Positions 51,478-61,488 of a stretch of 64,000 nucleotides of DNA are shown here, piece after piece. The DNA comes from Nocardioides sp. zg-DK7169. GTDB lineage: Bacteria > Actinomycetota > Actinomycetes > Propionibacteriales > Nocardioidaceae. A program made the position numbers and the translations under genes. The notes under the pieces were generated by a model that made no database searches, was not told where the DNA came from, and saw only the letters and a list, made by a program, of their open reading frames with translations. The stretch lies in NCBI RefSeq assembly GCF_013155365.1, contig NZ_JABJRA010000004.1:328043-392042 (forward strand), given 5' to 3'. Position 1 is the first letter of the stretch, and each line of letters opens with the position of its first letter.

Positions 51478-52395
51478 ATGTCGCAACCCGAGCAGGCCAC
51501 GTCCACGACCGGTCCCCGCACCGGCACCAGCCGCGTCAAGCGCGGCATGGCCGAGATGCTCAAGGGCGGCGTGATCATGGACGTGGTCACCCCCGAGCAG
51601 GCGAAGATCGCCGAGGACGCCGGCGCGGTCGCCGTGATGGCGCTGGAGCGGGTGCCCGCCGACATCCGCGCCGAGGGCGGGGTGTCCCGGATGAGCGACC
51701 CCGACATGATCGACGGGATCATCGAGGCGGTCTCCATCCCGGTGATGGCCAAGGCGCGCATCGGCCACTTCGCCGAGGCCCAGGTGCTCCAGAGCCTCGG
51801 GGTGGACTACATCGACGAGTCCGAGGTGCTCACCCCCGCCGACTACTCCCACCACATCGACAAGTGGGGCTTCACCGTCCCGTTCGTCTGCGGTGCCACC
51901 AACCTGGGCGAGGCGCTGCGCCGGATCACCGAGGGCGCGGCGATGATCCGCTCCAAGGGCGAGGCCGGCACCGGCGACGTCTCCAACGCCGTCACCCACA
52001 TGCGCACCATCCGCGGAGAGCTGCGCCGCCTCGCCGCGCTGGAGCCCGACGAGCTCTACGTCGCGGCCAAGGAGCTCCAGGCGCCGTACGACCTGGTCAA
52101 GGAGGTCGCCGAGACCGGCCGCCTGCCCGTGGTGCTGTTCACGGCGGGCGGCATCGCGACCCCGGCCGACGCGGCGATGATGATGCAGCTCGGCGCCGAG
52201 GGCGTCTTCGTCGGCTCCGGCATCTTCAAGTCCGGCAACCCCGCGCAGCGCGCCGAGGCGATCGTCAAGGCCACCACGTTCCACGACGACCCCGACATGG
52301 TCGCCAAGGTCTCGCGCGGCCTCGGCGAGGCGATGGTCGGCATCAACGTCGAGGAGATCCCGCAGCCGCACCGGCTCGCCGAACGCGGCTGGTGA
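51478..52395 (+). CDS. pdxS: Pyridoxal 5'-phosphate synthase subunit PdxS
   Basis: A 305-residue (beta/alpha)8-barrel synthase that builds PLP from ribose 5-phosphate, glyceraldehyde 3-phosphate and ammonia. Signature regions: [20 protein letters not shown] with an active-site Asp, [34 protein letters not shown], and [19 protein letters not shown] (phosphate binding). Ammonia comes from PdxT, encoded at 53614. ATG at 51478 follows a TACGAT -10 directly, so it may be leaderless. The intervening metallophosphatase gene is unusual. Confidence 0.96.
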   Translation: MSQPEQATSTTGPRTGTSRVKRGMAEMLKGGVIMDVVTPEQAKIAEDAGAVAVMALERVPADIRAEGGVSRMSDPDMIDGIIEAVSIPVMAKARIGHFAEAQVLQSLGVDYIDESEVLTPADYSHHIDKWGFTVPFVCGATNLGEALRRITEGAAMIRSKGEAGTGDVSNAVTHMRTIRGELRRLAALEPDELYVAAKELQAPYDLVKEVAETGRLPVVLFTAGGIATPADAAMMMQLGAEGVFVGSGIFKSGNPAQRAEAIVKATTFHDDPDMVAKVSRGLGEAMVGINVEEIPQPHRLAERGW

Positions 52396-52519
52396 TCGGC
52401 CCCTGAGCGGCCTGGACGGGCTCGGCGGGCTGGCGGGCGGGGCGGCGCGGATCCTCGCGCTGCTGGTCCTCCTCGCCCTCGCCTGGGGCTGGCTGCGCTG
52501 GCTGCACGGACGGCTCGCG

Positions 52520-53566
52520 GTGGTCACCGGCTGGCCGCGGTGGGCGCGGCGTGCCACCTGGGTGCTCGTCGGCGGGGGAGCGGCGCTCTGCGTGGCCGCC
52601 AACATCGCCTACCGCACCATCGACCCCGCGCCGTGGCGCCCGCTGGTGTGGCTGGGCCTGGCCTGGTTCGCGGCCGCCTGGTACCTCACCCTCGGCTGCC
52701 TGGTCCTCGCCGTGCTCGCGCTGGTGCTGCGCCTCGCCGGGCGGCCGGAGGCCCGGCTGCGGCTGCTGCGCGTCGGCACCCCGCTGGTGGTGCTCGGCAC
52801 CGTCGCGGCGATCGCGGTGGGCGCCGTCGTCGCCCAGCGCCCCCAGGTCGTGTCGTACGACGTGGGGGACCCCGACCTGCCGCCGGCCTGGGACGGCACC
52901 CGGATCGTCCTGCTCACCGACCTGCACGTCGGCGCCGTGCGCGGCCGGGCCTGGGTCGAGCGGGCCGTCGAGATGGTCGACGCCGAGGACCCCGACCTCG
53001 TCGTCCTCGCCGGGGACCTGGTCGACGGGCGCGAGCGCTACACCGGGCCCGACCTCGCGCCGCTGGCCGACCTCGACGCCCCGCTCGGGGTGCTCGCGGT
53101 GTCGGGCAACCACGAGATGGAGACCGGCGACGCCACGGCGTACCTCGCGCGCTGGGAGGAGCTGGGCATCACCGTCCTGCGCAACGAGCAGCTCGTGCTC
53201 ACCCGCGACGGCGAGGAGCTCGTCGTCGCCGGGATCCACGACGACACCGGCACCGGCGACCTGGCGCCCGACCCCGAGGCGGCGCTCGCCGGCACCGCCC
53301 CCGAGGAGTACGTCGTGCTGGTCGCCCACCAGCCCCGCCAGCTGGTGGCCGACGCCGGGGTGGACCTCCACCTGTCCGGGCACACCCACGGCGGCCAGCT
53401 GTGGCCGTTCGGCTGGCTGGTCCCGCTGCAGCAGCCGACGCTGGCCGGCGTCGACGAGGTGGACGGGGTCACCGTGGTGACCTCCCGCGGGTTCGGCACC
53501 TCCGGGCCGCCGGTGCGCACCGGCGCGGCCCCCGAGATCACCGTCGTCACGCTGCACGCGCGCTGA
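52520..53566 (+). CDS. Membrane metallophosphoesterase
   Basis: A 348-residue (as started here) calcineurin-type phosphoesterase with at least three membrane helices. Metal ligands: LTDLHVG (D-x-H), LAGDLVDG (GD), SGNHE, VAHQP and SGHTHGGQ. Family members (YkoQ/YaeI-like) act as phospholipid pyrophosphate or UDP-sugar phosphatases. GTG at 52520 is the first standard start codon, but an open frame with another helix and no stop continues upstream to a CTG at 52403. The true start may be there. Confidence 0.8.
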   Translation: MVTGWPRWARRATWVLVGGGAALCVAANIAYRTIDPAPWRPLVWLGLAWFAAAWYLTLGCLVLAVLALVLRLAGRPEARLRLLRVGTPLVVLGTVAAIAVGAVVAQRPQVVSYDVGDPDLPPAWDGTRIVLLTDLHVGAVRGRAWVERAVEMVDAEDPDLVVLAGDLVDGRERYTGPDLAPLADLDAPLGVLAVSGNHEMETGDATAYLARWEELGITVLRNEQLVLTRDGEELVVAGIHDDTGTGDLAPDPEAALAGTAPEEYVVLVAHQPRQLVADAGVDLHLSGHTHGGQLWPFGWLVPLQQPTLAGVDEVDGVTVVTSRGFGTSGPPVRTGAAPEITVVTLHAR

Positions 53567-53601
53567 CGCGGACGCCGGTCCCGCGGGGCCTCGCGGCTCA
53601 C

Positions 53602-53607
53602 TAGCCT
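53602..53607 (+). promoter_or_regulatory. -10 element TAGCCT, leaderless-type, for pdxT
   Basis: TAGCCT ends six bases before GTG 53614. Confidence 0.5.
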
Positions 53608-53613
53608 GAGCCG

Positions 53614-54195
53614 GTGACCGGACCGACCGTGGGCGTGCTCGCCCTGCAGGGCGACGTGCGCGAGCACCTCGACGCACTGGCCTTGCTCGGGCTGCGCGGC
53701 GTACGCGTGCGGCGCGCCGCCGAGCTCGACGACTGCGACGGGCTCGTGCTGCCCGGCGGGGAGTCGACGACGATGATGAAGCTCGCCGCCATCCTCGGCC
53801 TGCTCGAGCCGGTGCGCGAGCGCCTCGCCGCGGGCATGCCCGCCTTCGGCACCTGCGCGGGGATGATCCTGCTCGCCGACCGGGTGCTCGACGGCGCCGC
53901 CGGTCAGGGCAGCATCGGCGGCCTCGACGTCACGGTGAGACGCAACGCCTTCGGCCGGCAGGTGGACTCCTTCGAGGGCCCGCTCGACGTGCGCGGGCTC
54001 GCCGAGCCCGTGCACGCGGTGTTCATCCGGGCACCGTGGGTCGAGCAGGTCGGGCGGGGCGTCGAGGTGCTGGCCGAGGCCGCCGGCCACCCGGTCGCGG
54101 TGCGCCAGGGCCGGCTGCTGGCCACGTCGTTCCACCCCGAGGTGGGCGCCGACACGCGCGTCCACGGCCTGTTCGCGGAGCTCCTGCGAGACTGA
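53614..54195 (+). CDS. pdxT: Pyridoxal 5'-phosphate synthase glutaminase subunit PdxT
   Basis: A 193-residue class I glutamine amidotransferase that supplies ammonia to Pdx[13 protein letters not shown] is the glutamine-binding part, the catalytic Cys is in [10 protein letters not shown] (about residue 79), and the His/Glu pair is in [14 protein letters not shown] at 53614 has a TAGCCT -10 six bases upstream and no ribosome site. It is separated from pdxS by one gene. Confidence 0.95.
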   Translation: MTGPTVGVLALQGDVREHLDALALLGLRGVRVRRAAELDDCDGLVLPGGESTTMMKLAAILGLLEPVRERLAAGMPAFGTCAGMILLADRVLDGAAGQGSIGGLDVTVRRNAFGRQVDSFEGPLDVRGLAEPVHAVFIRAPWVEQVGRGVEVLAEAAGHPVAVRQGRLLATSFHPEVGADTRVHGLFAELLRD

Positions 54196-54293
54196 TCCGG
54201 GTCCGGAACGGGGCACTCCTCGGCCGGTCGTGCACCGCCGACGGCGGGCGCGAGTAGGATCGACAGCCGATTCGGCGAGCAGAAGAGGGACGC

Positions 54294-55061
54294 ATGTCTG
54301 GGCACTCCAAGTGGGCCACCACCAAGCACAAGAAGGCGGCCATCGACGCCAAGCGCGGCAAGATGTTCGCCAAGCTGATCAAGAACATCGAGGTCGCGGC
54401 CCGGATGGGCGGCGGTGACCCGACCGGCAACCCGACGCTCTACGACGCGATCCAGAAGGCGAAGAAGTCTTCGGTCCCCAACGACAACATCGACCGCGCG
54501 GTCAAGCGCGGCTCGGGCGCCGAGGCGGGCGGCGCGGACTACTCCACGATCATGTACGAGGTCTACGGCCCCCAGGGCGTGGCCTTCCTCGTGGAGTGCC
54601 TCACCGACAACAAGAACCGCGCCGCGATGGAGGTCCGCACCGCGGTCACCCGCAACGGCGGCACCCTGGCCGACCCCGGGTCGGTCTCGCGGCTGTTCAA
54701 CCGCAAGGGCGTCGTGGTCGTCCCCAAGCACCACGAGTCGACCGAGGTCAGCGAGGACGACATCCTCGAGGCCACCCTCGACGCGGGCGCCGAGGACGTC
54801 GTCGACCTGGGGGAGTCCTTCCAGGTGCAGTCCGAGGCCACCGACGTCGTCGCGGTCCGCACGGCCCTGCAGGCCGCCGGCATCGAGTACGACTCCGCCG
54901 ACGTGCAGTTCGTGGCCAGCCTGGAGATCCCGGTGGACGCCGAGGCGGCGACCAAGGTCTTCCGCCTCGTCGACGCCCTCGAGGACCTCGACGACGTGCA
55001 GGACGTCTTCACCAACGTCGACGTCCCCGACGACGTGATGGCGCAGCTCGACGAGGAGTGA
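54294..55061 (+). CDS. yebC: YebC/PmpR-family regulatory protein
   Basis: A 255-residue YebC protein: [30 protein letters not shown] at the N terminus, [13 protein letters not shown] and [11 protein letters not shown], then acidic domains. YebC proteins were named as transcription factors and, more recently, as ribosome-associated factors that relieve proline stalling. ATG at 54294 follows GAAGAGGG, and a TAGGAT -10 lies about 40 bases upstream. First gene of the yebC-ruvCAB run. Confidence 0.95.
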   Translation: MSGHSKWATTKHKKAAIDAKRGKMFAKLIKNIEVAARMGGGDPTGNPTLYDAIQKAKKSSVPNDNIDRAVKRGSGAEAGGADYSTIMYEVYGPQGVAFLVECLTDNKNRAAMEVRTAVTRNGGTLADPGSVSRLFNRKGVVVVPKHHESTEVSEDDILEATLDAGAEDVVDLGESFQVQSEATDVVAVRTALQAAGIEYDSADVQFVASLEIPVDAEAATKVFRLVDALEDLDDVQDVFTNVDVPDDVMAQLDEE

Positions 55062-55143
55062 CCGACTGCCTCTCCTGACGCGCGAACCGGCGCTGGAGCA
55101 GCACCTCGGGCGTGTCGGTGTCGGCACGCCCGAGGACGCCGGA

Positions 55144-55149
55144 TAGCGT
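55144..55149 (+). promoter_or_regulatory. -10 element TAGCGT before ruvC
   Basis: TAGCGT lies 38 bases before ATG 55188, giving a leader of about 31 bases. Confidence 0.4.
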
Positions 55150-55187
55150 GACCCCCGAACAGACGTTCGAGGAGAGGTTGGTCGTCC

Positions 55188-55733
55188 ATGCGCGTGCTCG
55201 GGATCGATCCGGGCCTGACCCGCTGCGGTGTCGGCGTGGTCGAGGGTGAGGTCGGCCGTCCGCTGCGGCTGGTCGACGTCAACGTCGTCCGCACCTCCTC
55301 CCACCTCGCGGTGCCCGAGCGGTTGGTGAGCATCGAGAAGGGCATCGACGCGTGGCTCGACGAGCACCGTCCCGACGCGGTGGCGATCGAGCGGGTCTTC
55401 GCCCGCTCCGACGTCAGCACCGTGATGGGCACCGCCCAGGCCAGCGGCATCGCGATGGTCTGCGCCGCGCGTCGCGGGCTGCCGGTCGCGCTGCACACCC
55501 CCAGCGAGGTCAAGGCGGCGGTCTCGGGCAACGGCCGCGCCGACAAGGCCCAGGTCGGCGCCATGGTCACCCGCATCCTGCGCCTCGACACGCTGCCCAA
55601 GCCCGCGGACGCGGCCGACGCGCTCGCGCTGGCGATCACCCACATCTGGCGCGGCGGGGCGCAGGCGCGCATCGACGCCGCGGTCGCGCAGGCCCGCACC
55701 GTCCGCGCCCAACCCTCGAGGAGCAGAGCATGA
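55188..55733 (+). CDS. ruvC: Crossover junction endodeoxyribonuclease RuvC
   Basis: A 181-residue RNase H-fold resolvase that cuts Holliday junctions. Catalytic acids: Asp7 in LGIDPGL, Glu in AIERVF (about residue 68), and the C-terminal pair in [15 protein letters not shown] at 55188 has GGAGAGG 11 bases upstream. The stop overlaps the ruvA start (ATGA at 55730-55733). Confidence 0.97.
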   Translation: MRVLGIDPGLTRCGVGVVEGEVGRPLRLVDVNVVRTSSHLAVPERLVSIEKGIDAWLDEHRPDAVAIERVFARSDVSTVMGTAQASGIAMVCAARRGLPVALHTPSEVKAAVSGNGRADKAQVGAMVTRILRLDTLPKPADAADALALAITHIWRGGAQARIDAAVAQARTVRAQPSRSRA

Positions 55734-56338
55734 TCGCGTTCGTCCGCGGCGAGGTCGCCGCCGTGACCCCCACCAGTGCGGTGCTGGAGGTCGGCGGCAT
55801 CGGCGTGGAGCTGATCTGCACGCCCGGCACCCTGGCGACCCTCTCGCCGCGGGTCGGCTCGCGCGAGCGCGCCACCCTCTCGGCCAGCATGGTGGTCCGT
55901 GAGGACTCGCTGACCCTCTTCGGTTTCCTCGACGACGACGAGAAGGCGGTCTTCGAGCTCGTGCAGACCGCCTCCGGCGTCGGCCCCAAGCTCGCCCAGG
56001 GGATCCTGGCGGTGCTGACCCCCGACGACCTGCGCCGCGCGATCGGCTCCGACGACGTCAAGACGCTGACCCGCGTGCCCGGGATCGGGCAGAAGGGTGC
56101 CCAGCGGATCATCCTCGAGCTCAAGGACCGCATCGGCGCCCCGGTCGGCTCGCGTACGACGGGGGCCGCGGCGCCCGTCGACCCGTGGCGCGACCAGGTG
56201 CTCCAGGGCCTGGTCGGGCTCGGCTGGTCGGCCAAGGACGCCGACCGCGCGATCGAGACCGTCGCCCCCGAGGCCGGCCCCAGCCCCGACGTGGCGACCC
56301 TGCTGCGCTCGGCCCTGCGCGCCTTGAGCAAGGCCTGA
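55730..56338 (+). CDS. ruvA: Holliday junction helicase subunit RuvA
   Basis: A 202-residue RuvA: OB-fold N terminus ([20 protein letters not shown]), two helix-hairpin-helix units ([17 protein letters not shown] and [16 protein letters not shown]), and a C-terminal domain for RuvB contact ([13 protein letters not shown]). It binds junctions as a tetramer. Starts within the ruvC stop; ruvB begins 4 bases after its end. Confidence 0.97.
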   Translation: MIAFVRGEVAAVTPTSAVLEVGGIGVELICTPGTLATLSPRVGSRERATLSASMVVREDSLTLFGFLDDDEKAVFELVQTASGVGPKLAQGILAVLTPDDLRRAIGSDDVKTLTRVPGIGQKGAQRIILELKDRIGAPVGSRTTGAAAPVDPWRDQVLQGLVGLGWSAKDADRAIETVAPEAGPSPDVATLLRSALRALSKA

Positions 56339-56342
56339 TCCG

Positions 56343-57422
56343 GTGTCGTTCCACGAGGACGAGCTCGAGGAGGCCGAGAGCAGCCACCTGCGCTCGCTGA
56401 CCACCGCCGAGGCCGACGGCGACGAGCGCGCCATCGAGGCCGCCCTGCGCCCGCGCACCCTCGACGAGGTGGTCGGCCAGACGCGGGTGCGCGACCAGCT
56501 CGGCCTGGTGCTCGAGGCGGCCCGCCAGCGCGGGCGCGCGCCCGACCACGTGCTGCTCTCCGGCCCGCCCGGGCTCGGCAAGACCACGCTGGCGATGATC
56601 GTCGCGGCGGAGATGTCCGTGCCGCTGCGCCTGACCAGCGGTCCGGCGATCACCCATGCCGGCGACCTCGCCGCGATCCTGTCGGGGATGAACGAGGGCG
56701 ACGTCCTGTTCGTCGACGAGATCCACCGCATGTCCCGGCCGGCCGAGGAGATGCTCTACATGGCGATGGAGGACTTCCGCGTCGACGTCGTCATCGGCAA
56801 GGGCCCCGGCGCGACCGCCATCCCGCTGGAGATCCCGCCCTTCACGCTGGTCGGCGCCACCACCCGCGCCGGGCTGCTCCCGGGACCGCTGCGCGACCGG
56901 TTCGGGTTCACCGCCCACCTGGAGTTCTACGAGCCCCACGAGCTGGACCGGATCGTGCACCGCTCCGCCGGGCTCCTCGACGTACGCCTCGAGCCGGAGG
57001 GCGCGGCCGAGATCGCGTCGCGCTCCCGGGGCACGCCCCGCATCGCCAACCGGCTGCTGCGCCGGGTGCGCGACTACGCCGAGGTGCGCGCCGACGGGCT
57101 GGTGACCCTCGAGGTCGCCCGCGCCGCGCTCGACCTCTACGAGGTCGACGCGCTCGGCCTGGACCGCCTGGACCGTGCGGTGCTCGACGTGCTGTGCCGC
57201 CGCTTCGGCGGCGGGCCGGTCGGGGTCTCGACGCTTGCGGTGGCCGTGGGGGAGGAGCGCGAGACCGTCGAGGAGGTCGCCGAGCCCTTCCTGGTGCGCT
57301 CCGGCTTCCTGGCCCGCACGCCCCGCGGCCGGGTCGCGACCGCGGGCGCGTGGCGCCACCTCGGGCTCGCCGCGCCGGCCCACCTGGCCCACCTGGACGA
57401 CGTACCGTTGCCGGAGGGGTGA
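56343..57422 (+). CDS. ruvB: Holliday junction branch migration ATPase RuvB
   Basis: A 359-residue AAA+ motor that drives branch migration with RuvA. Walker A is [13 protein letters not shown], Walker B is [10 protein letters not shown], sensor regions are in [19 protein letters not shown], and the C-terminal winged helix follows. The start is GTG at 56343. yajC starts 150 bases later behind its own promoter. Confidence 0.97.
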   Translation: MSFHEDELEEAESSHLRSLTTAEADGDERAIEAALRPRTLDEVVGQTRVRDQLGLVLEAARQRGRAPDHVLLSGPPGLGKTTLAMIVAAEMSVPLRLTSGPAITHAGDLAAILSGMNEGDVLFVDEIHRMSRPAEEMLYMAMEDFRVDVVIGKGPGATAIPLEIPPFTLVGATTRAGLLPGPLRDRFGFTAHLEFYEPHELDRIVHRSAGLLDVRLEPEGAAEIASRSRGTPRIANRLLRRVRDYAEVRADGLVTLEVARAALDLYEVDALGLDRLDRAVLDVLCRRFGGGPVGVSTLAVAVGEERETVEEVAEPFLVRSGFLARTPRGRVATAGAWRHLGLAAPAHLAHLDDVPLPEG

Positions 57423-57496
57423 ACACGGGGCCCGGAGCCGGCGAGACCGCCGCGTCCGGGATCGGCCGGGTTGGCCCCGTGGCGCGACGCCACCGT

Positions 57497-57502
57497 TACA
57501 CT
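57497..57502 (+). promoter_or_regulatory. -10 element TACACT before yajC
   Basis: TACACT 70 bases upstream of the TTG start of yajC in the 149-base gap after ruvB; it would give a leader of about 63 bases. Confidence 0.4.
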
Positions 57503-57571
57503 TTGCCGTCGGCCCCGCGCGCCCCTCCGCGACCGCGGGCCCCCTCCCACACTCGTTCGAGAGGTTTCGTC

Positions 57572-57886
57572 TTGCTTGAGCTCCTGCCCATCGTCGCGGT
57601 CGCGCTGCTCTTCTGGCTGCTGATCATCCGCCCGGCCAGCCGGCGCCAGAAGGAGCTCTCGCGCATGCAGGGCTCCCTCACGGTGGGCGACGAGGTGATG
57701 CTGACCTCCGGCATCCTCGGCACCGTCAGCGAGATCACCGACGAGCACGTCTCGGTGCTGATCGCCGACGGCGTCGCGATCAACGTGGTCCGCGGCGCGA
57801 TCGGCTCGATCACCCGGCCGGCGCCCCGCGAGGACGACGACGCCGCCACCGGCGGCTCCACCGAGGACGGGCCGGGGGCGATCTGA
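57572..57886 (+). CDS. yajC: Preprotein translocase subunit YajC
   Basis: A 104-residue YajC: one N-terminal helix (LLPIVAVALLFWLLIIRPA) and the conserved RRQKELSRMQGSLTVGDEVMLTSGILGTV. It associates with SecDF at the Sec channel. TTG at 57572 is the only sensible start, with GAGAGG about seven bases before it; no ATG or GTG is close. secD starts one base after the stop. Confidence 0.93.
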   Translation: MLELLPIVAVALLFWLLIIRPASRRQKELSRMQGSLTVGDEVMLTSGILGTVSEITDEHVSVLIADGVAINVVRGAIGSITRPAPREDDDAATGGSTEDGPGAI

Positions 57887-57887
57887 C

Positions 57888-59675
57888 ATGGCCAGGCCCA
57901 TGAACCGCCCCGGGCGCGTGCTGGTGGCGTTCTTCGCCACCATCGCGATCCTGTACGGGCTCGTCGCGATCGGTGGGGACTGGAAGCCGGCCCTGGGACT
58001 GGACCTCCAGGGCGGCACCCGCATCACGCTGACCGCCGAGGGCGACCCCGAGGACAGCAGCCTCGAGGAGGCCCGCGAGATCATCGACCGCCGCGTCAAC
58101 GGCTCCGGCGTCGCCGAGGCCGACGTGACCACCCAGAGCGGCCAGTACATCCAGGTCGAGATCCCCGGCGACACCCGTCGTGACCTCGTCGAGGTCGTCC
58201 AGCGCCAGGCGCAGCTGCGCTTCCGCCTGGTCGGCTGCAGCGAGCTCGACGGGCGCTGCGGCACCCAGGACCCGGTCGTCGGGCAGGGCCCGCAGGACCC
58301 GACCGCCGGCGGCAACCAGCAGGGCACCCCGGGAAGCCAGCAGGGCAAGCAGAACCGCCAGCAGGGCAACCAGGGCAACCAGCAGGGTCCCAAGAACCGC
58401 CCCGCGACCGGCTTCGCCACCGACGACACCACCGCCCCCGCGGACGGCTCGTCGCAGGCCCCCACCACCGACCCGGCCGCGCCGAGCCAGGAGGCCAGCG
58501 AGCCCGCTGACCCGACCGCGCCGCCCGCGCCGAAGGACGACAGCGAGCGCGTCCAGCAGCTCCTCGCCTGGCAGGACAACCCGTCGCCCGCCGACATCCA
58601 GGCCTACAACGCCTTCCAGTGCCCGCCCGGCAACGACCCGGACACGGTGATCCCGGTCGACGACGTCCCCGACAAGCCGCTGGTCACCTGCGGCTACATC
58701 GAGGGCGAGGAGGAGGGCGACGGCTACTGGGCCAAGTTCCTGCTCAGCGCCACGGTGGTCGAGGGCACCGAGCTCAACTCCGCCTCGGCCGGCATCCCGC
58801 CGAGCAGCGTCGGCTGGGCCGTGCAGCTCGACATCGGCGGCAAGGGCGAGGACGCCTTCGAGCAGATCTCGCGTGCGCTCTACACCAACGACAAGCAGTT
58901 CGCGATCGTCCTGGACGGCGAGGTCATCTCGTTCCCGGGCTTCACCAGCCCGATCACGAACGGCCAGGCCCAGATCACCGGTGACTTCTCCGAGGCCGAG
59001 GCCAACGACCTGGCCACCAGCCTGAAGTTCGGCGCGCTGCCGATCTCCTTCGAGGACGACGCGACCGTCGAGACGATCGGCCCCTCGCTCGCCGGAAACC
59101 AGCTCACCGCGGGCATGTGGGCCGGCGGCATCGGCCTGCTCCTGGTGATGATCTACTGCCTGTTCTACTACCGCGGCCTGGGCCTCGTGGTCCTGAGCTC
59201 GCTGGTGGTGGCGGCCGCGATCACCTACGCGCTGGTGCTGCTCCTGGCCAAGACGGCCGGGTTCACGCTCACGCTGCCGGGCATCGCGGGCCTGATCATC
59301 GCCGTGGGTGTCACCGCGGACTCCTTCATCCTGCTCTTCGAGCGGATCCGTGACGAGATGCGCGACGGCAAGTCGATGCGCGTCGCGGTCGAGTCCGGCT
59401 GGCGCCGGGCCCGGGTCACCCGCCTCGCAGCCAACACGGTCTCGCTGCTGTCGGCCCTCGTGCTCTACATCTTCGCGACGGGCGCGGTGAAGGGCTTCGG
59501 CTTCGCGCTGGGCCTGTCCACGCTCATCGACCTCGCCGTGCTGTTCTGGTTCACCCGCCCGATGGTGGTCCTCCTCTCGCGGTTCACGTTCTTCAACGGC
59601 GGCGGCCGCTGGTCCGGGCTCAGCCCCGAGACCCTCGGCATCGACGACCGCGTCCCGGTAGGAGGCAAGGCCTGA
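57888..59675 (+). CDS. secD: Protein translocase subunit SecD
   Basis: A 595-residue SecD that uses proton force to pull proteins through the Sec channel. One helix at the N terminus (VLVAFFATIAILYGLVAI), the LGLDLQGGTRITL motif, a periplasmic-side P1 domain, and a C-terminal bundle of about five helices with AGLIIAVGVTADSFILLFERIRDE. A low-complexity insert of roughly 90 residues, rich in Gln, Asn, Pro and Thr, lies in P1 at about residues 125-215. secF overlaps at the end (ATG in the stop). Confidence 0.95.
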   Translation: MARPMNRPGRVLVAFFATIAILYGLVAIGGDWKPALGLDLQGGTRITLTAEGDPEDSSLEEAREIIDRRVNGSGVAEADVTTQSGQYIQVEIPGDTRRDLVEVVQRQAQLRFRLVGCSELDGRCGTQDPVVGQGPQDPTAGGNQQGTPGSQQGKQNRQQGNQGNQQGPKNRPATGFATDDTTAPADGSSQAPTTDPAAPSQEASEPADPTAPPAPKDDSERVQQLLAWQDNPSPADIQAYNAFQCPPGNDPDTVIPVDDVPDKPLVTCGYIEGEEEGDGYWAKFLLSATVVEGTELNSASAGIPPSSVGWAVQLDIGGKGEDAFEQISRALYTNDKQFAIVLDGEVISFPGFTSPITNGQAQITGDFSEAEANDLATSLKFGALPISFEDDATVETIGPSLAGNQLTAGMWAGGIGLLLVMIYCLFYYRGLGLVVLSSLVVAAAITYALVLLLAKTAGFTLTLPGIAGLIIAVGVTADSFILLFERIRDEMRDGKSMRVAVESGWRRARVTRLAANTVSLLSALVLYIFATGAVKGFGFALGLSTLIDLAVLFWFTRPMVVLLSRFTFFNGGGRWSGLSPETLGIDDRVPVGGKA

Positions 59676-60916
59676 TGGGCAAGTTCTCACGGCTCGGCAA
59701 CGACCTCTACACAGGTCGCCGCTCGCTCGACTTCGTCGGTCGCCGCCCGATCTGGTACGGCGTCTCCATCGTGCTGGTCGCCCTCGCGATCGCCGCGGTG
59801 CTCATCAAGGGCCTCAACTTCGGCGTCGAGTTCACCGGCGGCACGCAGTACAAGGCCACGCTCAGCTCGAGCGCCACCCAGGACGACGCCGACGCCGTGC
59901 GCGAGGCGATCGGCGAGGCAGGGATCGAGGGCGCCGAGACGCCGTCGGTCGTCACCGCCGGCTCGGACTCCCTCACGATCAAGGTCGGCGAGCTCTCGCC
60001 GGAGGCGACCGAGGAGGTCGCCGACCTGATCGGCGACACCGTCGACGTGTCCTCGGCGATCTCGATCGAGGAGATCGGCGCGAGCTGGGGCCAGGCGGTC
60101 GCCGAGCGCGCCCTGCTGGGCGTGGCGGTCTTCCTCGTCCTGGTGATGCTCTTCATCTGGGGCTACTTCCGCGAGTGGAAGATGTCGATCGCCGCCCTCG
60201 TCGCGCTGCTGCACGACATCATCCTCACCGTCGGCGTCTACTCGCTGTCGGGCTTCCAGGTCACGCCGTCCGCGGTCACCGGCCTGCTCGCGATCCTCGG
60301 CTTCTCCCTCTACGACACGGTCGTCGTCTTCGACAAGGTCCGCGAGAACACCCAGAGCCTGCGGCGCAGCGGCCAGACCTACGCCGAGGCGACCAACCTC
60401 GCGGTCAACCAGACCCTGGTCCGCTCGATCAACACCAGCATCGTCGCCCTGATCCCGATCGGCGCGATCCTGTGGGTCAGCGCCGTCCAGCTCGGCGCCA
60501 GCTCGCTGCAGGACCTCGCGCTCGCGCAGTTCGTCGGCACCGCCGTCGGCGTCTACTCCTCCGTCGTGCTCGCCCCGCGTCTGCTGGTGCAGCTGAAGTC
60601 GAAGGAGTCGGACGTGCAGATGGCCGACCGTCGCGCCCGCGCCGCTGCCAAGCGCAACGTCGACCCGTACGCCTCGGTGCCGGCGTTCGTCGAGGACATG
60701 CCCGTCCCGGACGGGCCCGCGCTCGAGCTGGACGACGACGACCTCGAGGAGCGGGATGAGCGGGACGGCTCCGCCAGCCGCGCCCCGCAGCCCTCGATGG
60801 GCGCGACCGGCCGTGGCCGGGTGGTCCCGAAGCCGAAGAGCGAGACCCGCTCGACCGGTGCCTCCGGCCGGGCGCAGCCGGCCCGTCAGCCCCGCTCCAA
60901 GCGGGGCCGCAAGTGA
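59675..60916 (+). CDS. secF: Protein translocase subunit SecF
   Basis: A 413-residue SecF: helix 1 IWYGVSIVLVALAIAAVLI, GLNFGVEFTGGTQY, and the C-terminal helix bundle with ITGLLAILGFSLYDTVVVFDKVRENT. The last 85 residues are a long charged, disordered tail (DDDDLEERDERDG, then Arg/Pro-rich), longer than usual. Start overlaps the secD stop; its stop overlaps the apt GTG by four bases. Confidence 0.95.
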   Translation: MGKFSRLGNDLYTGRRSLDFVGRRPIWYGVSIVLVALAIAAVLIKGLNFGVEFTGGTQYKATLSSSATQDDADAVREAIGEAGIEGAETPSVVTAGSDSLTIKVGELSPEATEEVADLIGDTVDVSSAISIEEIGASWGQAVAERALLGVAVFLVLVMLFIWGYFREWKMSIAALVALLHDIILTVGVYSLSGFQVTPSAVTGLLAILGFSLYDTVVVFDKVRENTQSLRRSGQTYAEATNLAVNQTLVRSINTSIVALIPIGAILWVSAVQLGASSLQDLALAQFVGTAVGVYSSVVLAPRLLVQLKSKESDVQMADRRARAAAKRNVDPYASVPAFVEDMPVPDGPALELDDDDLEERDERDGSASRAPQPSMGATGRGRVVPKPKSETRSTGASGRAQPARQPRSKRGRK

Positions 60917-61476
60917 GCGAGGGCCGCGAGGAGCGGATCGCGGTTGCTCGGGAGGCGCTCGACCGGCTGGTGCGCGACGTCCAGGACTTCCCCGAGCCGG
61001 GGATCGTCTTCAAGGACATCATGCCGCTGCTGGCCGACCACGACGGCTTCCGTGCCGTCGTGCTGGCGCTGGCCGAGAGCGGTCGTGACGAGAGCGGCGA
61101 GGTGGTCGTCGACAAGGTGATCGGCATGGAGGCCCGCGGCTTCCTCGTCGGCGCCCCGGTCGCGCTCGCCCTGGGCGCCGGCTTCGCGCCGGTGCGCAAG
61201 GCCGGCAAGCTCCCCGGTCCCACCCACGCAGTGAGCTACGACCTGGAGTACGGCACGGCCACCCTCGAGCTGCACGAGGACGCCGTCACCCCGGGCGACC
61301 GGGTGCTGCTGGTCGACGACGTACTCGCCACCGGCGGCACCGCCCGCGCGACCGCCGACCTGGTGCGCCGCTGCGGTGGCACCGTCGTCGGGGTCGCGGT
61401 CCTGATGGAGCTCGGCTTCCTCGCCGGCCGCGACCGGCTGGGCGACCTGGCGGTCGACAGCCTGGCCGTGGTGTGA
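60913..61476 (+). CDS. apt: Adenine phosphoribosyltransferase
   Basis: A 187-residue enzyme that salvages adenine to AMP with PRPP. DVQDFPEPGIVFKDIMPLL is the substrate lobe, MEARGFLVGAPVAL and the PRPP motif VLLVDDVLATGGTA are clear. GTG at 60913 lies in the secF stop. rel starts 18 bases after it. This order (secF-apt-rel) is the actinobacterial standard. Confidence 0.96.
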   Translation: MSEGREERIAVAREALDRLVRDVQDFPEPGIVFKDIMPLLADHDGFRAVVLALAESGRDESGEVVVDKVIGMEARGFLVGAPVALALGAGFAPVRKAGKLPGPTHAVSYDLEYGTATLELHEDAVTPGDRVLLVDDVLATGGTARATADLVRRCGGTVVGVAVLMELGFLAGRDRLGDLAVDSLAVV

Positions 61477-61482
61477 CGGCTC

Positions 61483-61488
61483 TAGACT
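61483..61488 (+). promoter_or_regulatory. -10 element TAGACT, leaderless-type, for rel
   Basis: TAGACT ends six bases before GTG 61495, so rel can have its own leaderless transcript besides read-through from apt. Confidence 0.5.
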
